Below, piece after piece: positions 45,601 to 56,314 of a DNA stretch of 64,000 nt (position 1 is its first letter; every line of letters starts with the position of its first letter). The stretch comes from Isoetes taiwanensis (lineage: Eukaryota > Streptophyta > Lycopodiopsida > Isoetales > Isoetaceae). The stretch spans positions 20,134,386-20,198,385 of the forward strand of contig JAJEKV010000003.1 in assembly GCA_021234155.1 (NCBI GenBank), given 5' to 3'. The position numbers were made by a program, and so were the translations under genes. The notes under the pieces are model-generated. The model was not told the DNA's origin. It did not search any database and saw nothing but the letters and a program-made list of their open reading frames with translations.

Positions 45601-48320
45601 CTTCAATCTCATAGTACATATGGCATTTCTATAACCCGTACCGAAGCAGTGCTCAATGTCACATGTAGCGGCTGGCCAGACCTGACCAGCTCAGCATAGC
45701 GCATCCGAATTTGATCATATACTGGGCAGCTTTGAAGAGTATGAGATTCATCCTCAATGACTCCCATTTGGCAGCATTGACAGAGCCTGACGTTGCTCAC
45801 CAATCCATCTGCCCGTCTCAATTCGAAGATGGTGTGCCCTTGTGCGAATGGAGGCAATGAGTTTGCGTCTTTTCATAGGCAAGTGAGTACGCAGGTAGCA
45901 TTGCAGGCATCATTCCAATGTGGGATTTATGTGGTGCTGGTAGTGTGTTGTCTTGACCTGTTCAAAGGCACTAGCATCCCAAAGCTTGTTGAGGAAGCAA
46001 GCATCAAGATATTGCCTCAAACTATGGCGATCTGCCTCTGTTTGCACGTGTATGCACCTGTGCTCTTGCATATTCCATCTAGCCAACCATTGAGCTCTCT
46101 TTTCCCTCCAACAGGCCTTGAGGCGTTGCGGCCCCATTGCCATGATATAAGCTAGGTTAGGGAGATGAGCATCGTCCATATTGACCAACTTCTGAAAATA
46201 GACAATGTGGCCATCAAGGGCCGCCCTCTGAAGAGGCAAGAATCCCATCTCCTGCAGTAGAATTTGATATGAAACTGTGAACTTCACCCCTAGTGCTCAT
46301 ACAAAGAAGGCTTTCTGCACCTGCTCCAAGTCATTCCAGGTAGCGAGGAATCCTACTGGACCCCATACTTCAACCCCATATAAAAGGACAGACTCTACTA
46401 AGACCTTGAACTGGTGTGACTGATGGGCCCAATCATACAACTCTACTCTATGACTATTGTTTTACATTGCAAATAGTGCCCTCTAGCCCGCCGTCAGTCA
46501 TAGTCGTATGGATGTGTTCCAGTGCATAATAGAAGGAAACTCCACTCCCAATTATTTGTATATGAATGTCACTTCCATATTCTGCCCTCGGTAACTAAAG
46601 AAGGGGATCCTCGGCTGACGAGAGGATGATATGAGGACCACCTTAGTCTTGGCCAGGTTGACGCGCATATCAGTCGCTTGGCAGAATGTGTCCAAAGCAT
46701 CGAGATGTTGTTGCATGTCTACTCGTGTGTAAGCTAGGAGGTCCACATCATCAGCATATATTAACTGCCTGATGATCTGGTGCAGAAGGTGAGCTCCGTC
46801 GCCCCCATTATCAGCAAGCCAGCTCTCCAATTGATCAATGTAAAGCCCAAACAATGTTGGGGAGAGAGGGCATCCCTGACGAACCCTGATACTACTATCA
46901 AATGGTTGGCTTGTCGACTGCAACCGACCCGAGCATCTCTCCTGTACACTGCATTCTGCAAATCTACAGGACCCCCCCTGCTGTCGCAATCTTGCCCATT
47001 GTTTTTTCCGAGGCACAGTGTCAAATGCCTTCGCAAAATCCACGAAGCAACAATAAAGATCCTAATGGCGGTTCATGTTGTCTTCAACCAAAGTTCACAA
47101 CGTGAAGATGTGGTCAACGCTTGAGTGTCGGTGTCTGAATCCTGCCTGGGTGAGGGCCCGCACCTCTGCTACCTCTGCCCAGCCCGTCAACTGCTGCTCG
47201 AGAATCCCAGCAAACAGTTTTGCAAACACCGAACTGACCATGATTGTTCGGTAATTGGCTGGGTAGTGCGGGTCACCTGCCTTATAGATGGGAACAACTC
47301 TGCGATTGGTCCACTGCAGTGGGAAGCCTTCCTATAATGCCTTGTTGAACAAGGCAATCAGCACCGATACTATGGACGGCCCTGCCCACTTAAGCAATTC
47401 TGCCTGCATACCATCCAGGTCTGGCGCTTTATCATTGGCAAGATGTTGTAAGCTTTGTTCCACATTCGAATGTGTGATTTCCAGCATTGGGCCTTCTCGC
47501 AGGGGTAATGCTGCCTGTGTACCCTGAGGGTCATATAGCTGTTGCAAGTATTGCCTCCACTGTTCGGGAGTGATGTTCCCTGTGGGCTGTACTGGCTTTC
47601 TAAGAACCCTTCGCCAGAACGTCCTGGGGTGACGTTTCAGGAGGTAAAACATTTCTCTTTGATGTGCTGCAATATACCTGGCTTTCTTAGCTTTAAGAAA
47701 GACGCGGTACTATCTGATTACATGTGGGCGTAAAGCAGGGTCTGTGACCTAGCGGAGCTAGCGTTTGTGTTCCTTGTACTCTGCATCAAACCATTGATTA
47801 CGTGGCAAGGTTGTGTTTCTGGCGGTCCTCCGCGGGCGGCGTATCCCAAAGCACCTCTCCGCTACAGTCCTAAGCACATCAGTCAGTCGGCCTGTATGTT
47901 GTTCAAGTGTAGGATATTGCAAAATTTCTGCCAGGTCATCTATAAGCATATGGGCATAAGCCCTTGCATAATCATAATCCAATCGCAGCTGAGGCATATG
48001 AGGAGTTGTTGCACAGGGGGTTCACACAACCTGCCAAACCAACTTCAAATAAAGTGTTAAGTGGTCTGAGTCGATCTCTTCATCCCTATTAGTTGTTCCC
48101 ACCTAGAAGTGCTTGACAACATGCATATCCGGCTCAGGCATCAGCACATAGTCTACCACACTAGATCCTCCCCCCTGGTTTTCCTGTCTACAAGTGCTCT
48201 TGTGGGTGGACGGCCACTGTGCCAGTCCATTGCAGATTACCAAGTCAAGATACCACAGAGCAAAAGCAACTGCCTACCATAGCTCGTGACCTGATTGTCA
48301 TTTGATGTCCGTGGCCAAGC
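45600..48320 (-). mobile_element. LINE family 2, main part (3' side of a split copy)
   Basis: Reading the minus strand from 48,320: endonuclease end (SSVVDYVLMPEPDM, SDHLTLYLKL), RPRRTARNTTLPRNQWFDAE, then FWRRVLRKP, TPEQWRQYLQQLYDPQG, DKAPDLDGMQAELLKW and FNKAL. RT follows with DFAKAFDTVPR, RVRQGCPLSPTLFGLYIDQL and the active site LIYADDVDLLAY. The C-terminal part includes WREKRAQWLARWNMQEHRC and the QSCPVYDQIRMRYAELV tail near 45,650. Several frame breaks show decay. The upstream endonuclease part lies beyond the Gypsy insertion at 59,893-60,045. This family differs from family 1 in its RT motifs. Confidence 0.88.
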
Positions 48321-48916
48321 TGTTAATCATGTACCTCCAGGAACAGGACTATTCATGCATACGACAGACCAAGTCAAGGCCAAGGATCTACAGTCAGGCA
48401 CATGTCAGTCGTCAAAGGCCCAGCAGAAGACCAAGCAGACCGCGCAGACAAAGACCACGCGTGGCGCCAAGAGGAGGCGCTCAGACAAGTGACGGCCCAT
48501 CACCGCCTGCGTCAGCGTCAGCGTGATTTCAGGCACTTCAAGAGGCACCGTCGGCATTCCTGCAAATCAGGCCTCCTTCCAGGAGTCGGCACCGAAATCA
48601 GTCAGACTGTCTATATTGGGCCAAAGGCCATTGTACTATATATATGAGTAGAGCTAGCACTCTAGTTTTTTAGATGAGTTTTGAGTCTTGTCTCACTTCA
48701 GTTTTCTCTCTATTGCGAGAGCTCATGTATCTTCATTGACATCAAGGAAGTTATTCTCATTCTTATGATCTCATTGTTCTCTTTTTGCTTTCTGTTCTCT
48801 TTTCCTTGTTCTTTTTGCAAATCCCCCGTGACATAGCTACCCGGATTCTCCTGTTAGACCCAACGGTCCTCACAGAGGGCTGTCTTGCAGGAGTTCCCAA
48901 ACCCAGACCCCAAACA
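48321..48916 (+). repeat. Gypsy 5' LTR
   Basis: TGTTAATCATGTACC to CCCCAAACA. A TATATATATGAG motif at about 48,637 is the likely promoter. Matched one to one by the 3' LTR. Confidence 0.95.
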
Positions 48917-48917
48917 C

Positions 48918-48934
48918 TGTCGCCGCTGCCGGGT
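48918..48934 (+). promoter_or_regulatory. Primer binding site, tRNA-Asp type
   Basis: TGTCGCCGCTGCCGGGT, one base after the LTR, matches the complement of the 3' end of plant tRNA-Asp (TGGCGCCGTTGCCGGGG) at 14 of 17 positions. This primer is known for Athila-type elements. Confidence 0.75.
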
Positions 48935-48951
48935 CTGATCTTTCTTCCATC

Positions 48952-50314
48952 ATGTCGGCTTGAGGTTTCACTCCGGAAGAACTTCTCTGTCAAACGGCGG
49001 CTCGCCTGGAGCGCCAGCAACGACGCGAGGCTGTTCGGGATATGTATGATTCTGCCTATGACATTGAGGGTGGTCGTGTCCGCTCCAGAGCTCAGTGGGC
49101 ACCGCCTACCCCTCGTGCCCATTCTCGACCAGGGTCTCCTCCTGTGTGTCGGCATTGTTCTCAACCTCAATCTCCCCAACATACCCCTGTTCAGCCCACG
49201 CCTCACTATTTCCAGACTCCTGAGAGCACCTATATCCATATCCCTTCAGGCCATACCCCTCAGCCGTCACAACCTTCTTCACCTCCTGGTGGGATGGGCT
49301 ACCATCAAGTGTCCTTTGGCCTTACCCACATTCACGACTTTCAGTCCTCTCCCTCTTTTCAGCATGCTCTTCCTGTTTACCAAACCACTGATCTCAAGCC
49401 TCATGAGGAGGGCTCCCAAGGCCCTTCCCCACCAGATGCTGCTTTTGTTGGACCCCATGTTTTTTCAGTTCCACCCCCTTGCTCTCAGTCTCAGGCTGTT
49501 CCACCTCTCTATGCTTCAGCATATCCTCCACTAAATCCACCTGTTTATGCTCAAGTTCCGCCTTCATCTCCCACTCATAATTTGAAGCTGACTTATCCCA
49601 CTTTTGGCAACACTAAAGGCAAACCTCTGGATCAGAGTGCTCAAGCCCACATGGAAGAATTTAAGCCTTGGCCATTCTGAATGGTCATGCGCAGCCACAA
49701 CTCAAATTTCATATCTTTTCAACCACGCTCAGAGGCGCCCCTCATCAGTGGTTGATGGCCAACAAAAGTCACTGGAAACAAAGTTGGCATGAGATGAAAA
49801 CAGTATTCCTTTCTCATTATGGCACCACCGATGATGATCAACTTCTTCTCAAGCAACTCAATGACCTTCAGCAAGAGCCCACGGAGTCAGCCAGGGATTT
49901 TGCGGACCGTCTTCACATTCTCGTCAGTAAACTCCAGGAGTACCCCACGCAAAGCCAGATCCTCGTCTGGTTTCTACAGGACCTATGACAGAATACATGC
50001 GTCCAAAATCGCTGGAGCAGGCCATTGAATTGGTCAATCACTCGGTCAATGTTTCTTCTAGGGGTGTTGCTCTCTAGGAACTCCCTTTCATGCCCCCCGT
50101 CATGGTTCCCCAGAACTCTGTTCAGCCTCAGCAACCAAATCCACAACGCTCTCACATCTGGTGTACTATTTGTAAATATCAAGGTCATCTGGCAAATGAA
50201 TGCAACTCCTCCAGTGGACCTCCTCATTGTAAAAGATGCAATATGTGCAATCACGCCACGGAAGAATGCACTCGTTCTCATCCTACACCTTTTCGCAATA
50301 AAATGGTCTTTTAA
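48952..50314 (+). pseudogene. Gypsy gag
   Basis: Starts at ATG 48,952 with a TGA as the fourth codon, followed by GFTPEELLCQTAARLERQQR. A proline-rich N-terminal part runs to a stop at 49,678. The capsid-like part (49,668-49,988) is in the next frame: GAPHQWLMANKSHWKQSW, TVFLSHYGTTDDDQLLLKQL, ESARDFADRLH. A double-cysteine knuckle region (CTICKYQGHLANEC and CKRCNMCNHATEEC) follows at 50,160-50,280 in a third frame. Confidence 0.85.
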
Positions 50315-52138
50315 GTCCAGACCACGCCTCAACAACAACCGTCATATCAGCCTCAGCAATATCCAACTCAACCACCTCACCAATATCAACAAACGCAGCA
50401 GCAGCCACGGGGACAAGGCAACCGTCCTCCCTTTGATCCTTCAAAGGCCCAATGTTATCATTGTCATGAATGGGGTCACACCACCACGACATGTCCTCAA
50501 CTTCCTCAAGTTCAAGTCCAACTTCCAGGTTCAACTCAAGCAGCTTCAGTACGTCTCACGGCTTATCAACTGTGGGTGGCAAACGGTAAACAAGGCCCCC
50601 GTCCTGTTTTGAGGAAGCCACCACGGCCGCCTCAACAACAGCGACCTCAGCAAGTTGCATCTACCTCCAATCCTATGGATCAACAAGCTCAAGAGGAGAT
50701 TTATCAGGCTCTAAACCCTCCCGTCCAGCAGTCAAATTGGGTTGGTCTCGTCTCACATCATATACGGGCTTCACGCCCTTTGACCATCATTCCTCACGGC
50801 ACGCAACCTGCCTTTGCTGTGGAAACAGTCCCTCATGAGGATGACAAAAAAGTTCACTTCGCGCCAGATCTTGACAAACTCATGCCTCACGTCATGCCTA
50901 AAGTGAGATAAAGTATTCTGAAACTCATGCACGCTGCGGAAGGTCGCACACTGGCAAATGTTCATGCCACCACTAGAGCTCAGCAGCGTCAAGCAGCGCC
51001 GTCCTCATCCACCAGCACACGCTCTCAGCCATATCCGAATATTGCTGCTGAGGTCGAGCTTCTCAAAGAAGTCTCTGCTTCCTTACCCCAGACTCCAGCT
51101 CCTCTGGACCCTGCAGACTCCTTTTCCCATGTTCCTTTGGAACTTTAGGAAGAACTCGCCAAGATCAAGATTCCTTTGAGCCTGGCTACCATTTTGAAAC
51201 TCTGTCCAGCTCTCAAAGATCAGTTACCTCTTCCCATGGTTCTGGTAGGAGCTGTTGCAACTTCAACACCCACGGTGCACGCCACGGTGGGCACTCAGCA
51301 CATCAATCATGTCCAAATTGATGGTGGTAGTGTTGTCAATCTTATTACTGATAAACTCAGGAAGCAATTGGGCATCAAACAATTATACCGTGCCCCTTAC
51401 GACATCAAGTTGGCCAATGGCCATATCACACGCCCTCAAGATGTCACTCCTCTTCTCCATATCAGCATTGGTGATCTCAAATTCCCATTAGAATTTGGTG
51501 TTTGGAAAGCTGGAGAAGATCCTGGTGATTATGAAATGCTGGTTGGCAGACCTTTTCTCCACCAGGCTAAGAGTATTCATTACTGGGCCACTGACCAACT
51601 TGTTATCACTGATGGACATCTCAATGCAACAATGGATCTGGAAACTGGCCAATTGATCTCTGTCGAGAATGCAGAACCTTCAATCTCAGACACTGACTCT
51701 GAAGAAGCCCAAAATATTTATCATGTTCAAGCTCCTCCAGCGAGACTGCCTCTCTCATCCTACCCGGAGTATGCAGATCCTTGGGGTGAGATGACGCTAG
51801 ATCAAGACCAGGCGGTGGCCGCTCTCTTGGACCCTTACCTGGCTTCCTGCAATCGCATTCAACGTCTTGATCATTTTTCAGATACCATCACTTCTTCAGA
51901 GACTGTCGATGTTCATACCGTCATGCAGCAACCTTTGCTTGATGACGCTCAGCAGCCTCTTTTCTTCACCACTCAAAATGCTGCTCCTCCTGTCATGCTT
52001 CAACCTCCCGCTCATCAGGTTCAAGACATGGAGGTTGTTCCTCATATTCAAACTCCAGAATTGGAAATCGTGGACATTGGTAACAATCAACCAGTCCGCT
52101 TAGCTGCTAACCGCCTACCTATAAAGCCCGCGCTGTGA
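50315..52138 (+). pseudogene. Gypsy gag tail and aspartic protease
   Basis: One frame with stops at 50,909 and 51,146 leads into a 320-residue open segment. The protease core is HINHVQIDGGSVVNLI (D-G-G/S where most have D-T/S-G), with PLLHISIGDLKFPLEFGV and YEMLVGRPFLHQ downstream. The segment ends with a TGA at 52,136; the pol frame continues one base off. Confidence 0.8.
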
Positions 52139-53642
52139 CGCTGTTCAAGAAGTTCAAACATATTTTTGCTTTGAGCTACAAAGACCTTCGAGGTATCAAA
52201 AAAGAGTTGGGGGAACTCACCATTCCTACCAAATCTGATGCACGCCCAATTTAGCAACGACATTACAGGCTCAACCCAAATTACCGTGACCGCGTCAAGG
52301 CTGAAATTGACAAACTCTTGGCTGCTGGCCTGATTTATGAGGTCAAACATTCTGAATGGGTGAGCCCCATCGTCATTGCTCTCAAACACAATGGTAAGAT
52401 CCGCGTTTGCGTGGACTACAGAAAACTCAATCAAGCCACGGAGCGTGATCACTTTCCGCTTCCCTTCACTGACCAGGTTCTTGAAGAAGTTGCTGGTCAT
52501 GAGATGTACTCTTTCATGGATGGTTTTTCAGGGTACAATCAGATTTCTATCAAGCAAGAAGATCAACTCAAAACTACTTTCACCACCCCATGGGGCACTT
52601 TTGCTTACAAGGTGGTCCCTTTTGGTCTGTCAAACTCTCCTTCCACCTTTCAGCGCATCATGCTTTCCGTCTTTCACGACTTTATGAAGGATAAACCTTT
52701 TCTTCAGATCTTTCAAGATGATTTTTCAGCTTACAGCTCCATGGATGATCACTTGGAAAAATTGGAGCTTGTCTTTCAAAAATGTGATGAATCTGGCATT
52801 AGTCTCAATCCTGAGAAGTGCACTTTCTGCGTCACCTCAAGAGTTCTGTTGGGTCATGTGGTCAGTAAAGAAGGCATCACCACGGATCCCGCTAAAATCA
52901 GTTGTGTACTGAAGGCTCAAGTACCATCTAATATCAAAGAGACACGCTCTTTCCTGGGTAAGGTTAATTACTATTCCACCTTCATTCCTGGACTTGCAGC
53001 TATAGCTGACCCCATTCATAAACTCACGGGTGATGAATCCACTTGGGCTTGGAATCCCCAAGCGGAAGCTGCTTTTCAGAAGTTGAAGCTGTTACTTACT
53101 CAGGCCCCGATACTTGTTCCTCCTCAATGGGACAAGCCCTTCCACGTTCATGTTGACGTCCCTGCTTTTGCCATTGGTGCTATTCTCTCTCAAGCCTATG
53201 ATGCAACCATGGATAAACCAATCCGCTATGCCAGCCGGAAACTCAATCCTGCTGAGCGCAACTACTCTGCCACGGAACGAGAAGCTTTGGGCTTAGTTTT
53301 CTGTGTCCAACGTTTCCGACATTATTTGTTGGGCAGCCAGATTAAGTTCTTTGTTGATCATCAAGCTCTTCTTTATTTGATCAACAAAGCCACGCCCACG
53401 GGTAGAATTGCTCGTTGGGTCCTTCTTCTGCAAGAGTTCGCTCCCTTTGAAATTATCCATAAGGCAGGCAAGTCTCATGTGGTGCCTGATTATCTTTCAC
53501 GGATTCACACGGATGATCCCTCCACGGGTGTTTCTGACGCCTTTCCAGACGCTCAATTGTTCCTGGTCACGACCACGCCCCATTGGTTTCACGACTTTCA
53601 GCAATATCTTCTCACTGGTGCTCTTCCTCCCGAAGATCCGAC
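52137..53642 (+). pseudogene. Gypsy reverse transcriptase and RNase H
   Basis: Opens AVTLFKKFKHIFALSYKDL, has a TAG in the RPI-QRHYRL motif near 52,252, then is open to the MITE. Landmarks: SPIVIALKHNGKIRVCVDYR, FPLPFTDQVLEEVAG, MDGFSGYNQISIKQEDQ, VVPFGLSNSPSTFQRIM, and the active site LQIFQDDFSAYS, where the usual Y-x-DD is F-Q-DD. RNase H follows (PFHVHVDVPAFAIGAILSQ, ERNYSATEREALGLVFC, FFVDHQALLYLINK, VVPDYLSRI). The MITE insertion at 53,643 adds a premature stop. Confidence 0.9.
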
Positions 53643-54114
53643 CAGGGAAAAAATTAAGGAACGTTTATATTCAAAGTGGTGAAATAGACTTGGCTAAAGT
53701 ATGCGAAAAGTTGAGGTGAAAGCTTCTAATGTTTAGCTAAACTTTCTAAATTTTGCCACCTGTACCTTCTTACGTTTGGCTAAACTTTTATTAAAAAAAA
53801 ATCTTCTATCCTTTGACTATTTTGCACTAATTCAAGACCTAAATATTAATTGACTATAATAAATATAAAGGCTATAGGATAATTTGGCTAAAGTACACTA
53901 AAATTTGACGTTTTGGCTAAACTTTCCAAATTTTGGCAGTTACACTTTCTTGCAATTAGCTAAAGTCGGACGAAATGGAGGTGGGGCGTGAAATAGACTT
54001 GGCTAAAATTTTGTTTTTTTTAGCCCAAAAGGGCCATAGTTTAGCCAATTTTTTTTTTCAAACAAGGCCAAATATTCGCCATTTAGCTAAGTTTAGCCAC
54101 TAATTTTTTCCATG
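53643..54114. mobile_element. hAT-type MITE, 472 bp, inside Gypsy pol
   Basis: Ends CAGGGAAAAAATTA and TAATTTTTTCCATG are inverted repeats (13 of 14). The 8-bp flanks GATCCGAC (53,635-53,642 and 54,115-54,122) are identical. AT-rich interior with repeated TTGGCTAAA and TTTAGCTAA words and two copies of TGAAATAGACTTGGCTAAA. MITE plus one duplication is 480 bp, a multiple of three, and pol reads in the same frame on both sides. Confidence 0.92.
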
Positions 54115-55395
54115 GATCCGACGCTCTCTCCAGACAAGCTTCGCTCTCGTCGCCGTCAATTTCTCAGAGAGGTCCGTGATTACACCATGGTTGCCGGTCA
54201 TCTCTACAAACGCGGTAAAGACATGGTCCTCCGTCGTTGTGTCCTCCCTCATGAAGTGCCTGATATTGTTCGACAAGCTCATGACGGCCTTGGTGGTGGT
54301 CATTTTAACGGTGACGCCACGGCACGCAAAATTCTCTTGGCAGGATATTTCTGGCCCACGCTCTTTAAAGATGCTCATGCTTATGCTCGCACGTGTGACG
54401 TCTGTCAGCGTGTGGGAAAACCCATGGCCCGAGACGCTCTTCCATTGACGCCGGTCGCCACGCCACATCCTTTCAGCAAATGGGGAATGGATTTTGTGGG
54501 GCCCATGGACCCACCGGCGCGGCACACCCGTGCCCGCTATATTCTGGTCATCACGAATTATGCTACCAAATGGGCGGAAGCTTGTGCACTTCCAGACAAC
54601 ACTGTTGCCAGCACAGCCAAGGTTCTCTATACGCACATCATCACGCGTTTTGGTTGTCCCACGGAACTTGTTAGTGATCGTGGCGTGCATTTTGTCAATC
54701 ATACCATTAAGGAGCTGACGGACTATCTTCACATCCAACACCGGAAGAGTACACCTTATTATCCTCAAGGAAATAGATTGGCTGAAAGTACCAACAAAAC
54801 TCTCATCACCATTCTCAAAAAAATTTGTGACGCTTCTCGCACAGATTGGCAAGACAAGTTGCCTACTGTTCTTTGGGCTTACAACACCAGTTTCAAAATT
54901 GCAACTGGCCACACTCCTTTCAAACTGGTTTATGGTCAAGAAGCTTTGATGCCCTTTGAATATATTCTTCCGACTCTCCGTTTCCAACTTGCTACAGCAC
55001 ATAATCCACCTGCTACACTCAAGGAAAGGGTTTATCAATTAGAACAGTTGGATGAACTTCGGCGAGATGCTTACATTCGTGTTCTTCATGGACAACAGTT
55101 GCAGAAATCACTGCATGACAAACGTCTTAAGACAAAAACATTCAAAGAAGGTGATTTGGTTCTTCTTTATGATTCTCGTTACAAAAATTTTCCGGGCAAG
55201 TTAAAGTTCAGGTGGCTTGGTCCTTATCAAATTGTTCAAGTGGTACAACCCAGCGTTTTCAAGCTGGCAGAATTAGATGGCACTCCATTACCTACTCTGG
55301 TTAATGGCTTTCGCCTTAAGCAATTTCATACAACAGCTACAGAAAGTTCTACACAAGATGCACCACAAAGTTCTAACACCACAGATAGTGACTAA
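54115..55395 (+). CDS. Gypsy integrase (separated from RT by the MITE)
   Basis: An intact 427-codon segment. The zinc-binding part is HEVPDIVRQAHDGLGGGH and TCDVCQRVGKP. The DDE core shows WGMDFVGPMD, LVSDRGVHFVNHT and YYPQGNRLAESTNKTL. The C-terminal part, GDLVLLYDSRYKNFPGKLKF and RWLGPYQIVQV, is the usual GPY/F module. It ends at 55,393-55,395. It would splice element cDNA into the genome; here it is cut off from the rest of pol. Confidence 0.93.
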   Translation, partial: DPTLSPDKLRSRRRQFLREVRDYTMVAGHLYKRGKDMVLRRCVLPHEVPDIVRQAHDGLGGGHFNGDATARKILLAGYFWPTLFKDAHAYARTCDVCQRVGKPMARDALPLTPVATPHPFSKWGMDFVGPMDPPARHTRARYILVITNYATKWAEACALPDNTVASTAKVLYTHIITRFGCPTELVSDRGVHFVNHTIKELTDYLHIQHRKSTPYYPQGNRLAESTNKTLITILKKICDASRTDWQDKLPTVLWAYNTSFKIATGHTPFKLVYGQEALMPFEYILPTLRFQLATAHNPPATLKERVYQLEQLDELRRDAYIRVLHGQQLQKSLHDKRLKTKTFKEGDLVLLYDSRYKNFPGKLKFRWLGPYQIVQVVQPSVFKLAELDGTPLPTLVNGFRLKQFHTTATESSTQDAPQSSNTTDSD

Positions 55396-55518
55396 ACGAG
55401 GCATATTTATATTACTAGAGGCAAATTACAAAATGTGAGCATTGCCCACTTACTTCCGCTATGAGCAGAGCTCTATGGGCAGTGCACTATTTATAAAATC
55501 CTAAGCTTTAAAACCCCT

Positions 55519-55785
55519 CTACTCCGGGTTGGGAGCAGAGGTAATGCGGAGGATGTGGTAGTAGTTCTGCTCCGGATCCCAGCGCAGATGAACCACCATC
55601 TCCATGGCGTTGGTCAGGGGGTCGGGATGTTCAGCCATCCCCTTGCACCAGCCGTCCATTGCGATGCCACGGTTGTGGCATTTCCACAGGTCCAAGCAGT
55701 TCATTTTGCAGGTTATCCATTCCTGGCAGTTGGTAGGCATGATGCAATCTTCGTTCAATCCAGCCGCTGCCATACTCATGCTCAT
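55519..55785 (-). CDS. Small antisense gene in the Gypsy element, ITC family copy B
   Basis: An 88-residue protein (MSMSMAAAGLNEDC start) on the strand opposite to pol, between integrase and the accessory ORF. It is homologous to the protein at 1,027-1,278 (ITCKM versus ITCTM, DLWKC versus DLYRC, RGIAMDGW versus RGIPLDPW, AE, VVHL versus VIHL, PE, Y-I, RIT). Copy B has more cysteines. A TATA box lies 40 bases upstream, so it looks like an independent transcription unit. Antisense ORFs between pol and the 3' LTR are known in some Tat-type elements such as Grande; I cannot say whether this one is related to them. Function unknown. Confidence 0.65.
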   Translation of the reverse strand: MSMSMAAAGLNEDCIMPTNCQEWITCKMNCLDLWKCHNRGIAMDGWCKGMAEHPDPLTNAMEMVVHLRWDPEQNYYHILRITSAPNPE

Positions 55786-55820
55786 GGTCGCCAAGGGTGT
55801 CTCAGCATTGCCCACTGCTC

Positions 55821-55834
55821 CTCTTATATAGCCC
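55821..55834 (-). promoter_or_regulatory. TATA box of antisense gene B
   Basis: On the minus strand GGGCTATATAAGAG is an excellent plant TATA box, followed by CAATGC and then the ATG at 55,785. Confidence 0.6.
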
Positions 55835-56314
55835 AACAGACGGGACTCCTGTCGACGTGGTCCAATCAGCAACTTGCCGACGTGGTTGCAATGCAAGGTC
55901 GTTTCTAATTTGGAATCTTTTCTCCCGCCGCATATCTAGCAATGGTACCTTCTGATACCTTCGTTTTAATGACATTCCCCTTCGAGTTGCCTGCATTAAA
56001 TGCCATTCCTTCTTTTCATACCCGTCGCACATTAAAATGTGTACCTTCGCCAACTGTCACATCCGATCGTTCATTCACGTCTCATCTCCACCGTCCATTC
56101 CCTCTCCCTTAGTTGCTTGGGGACTTAGCCAAATTTTTACCTCTCAATCGTCTCCTTCGCATCTCTCGCCACCTGGCATCATCAACGGTCACTGCTTCCT
56201 GCCCCTTCAAGAAACACTTCTGCGCCCTAAACACATTTTCGTCCATCTTCGTCTTCGTCTTCAGCTCTCTGCTCTCCGCCTTCTCAAGATAGTTCTTCTC
56301 TGACGCTCTTTGCC

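Noticed and set aside
48402..48647. Open frames inside the Gypsy LTRs (also 59,276-59,623)
   Set aside because: They are LTR sequence present at both ends, and no coding role is supported.
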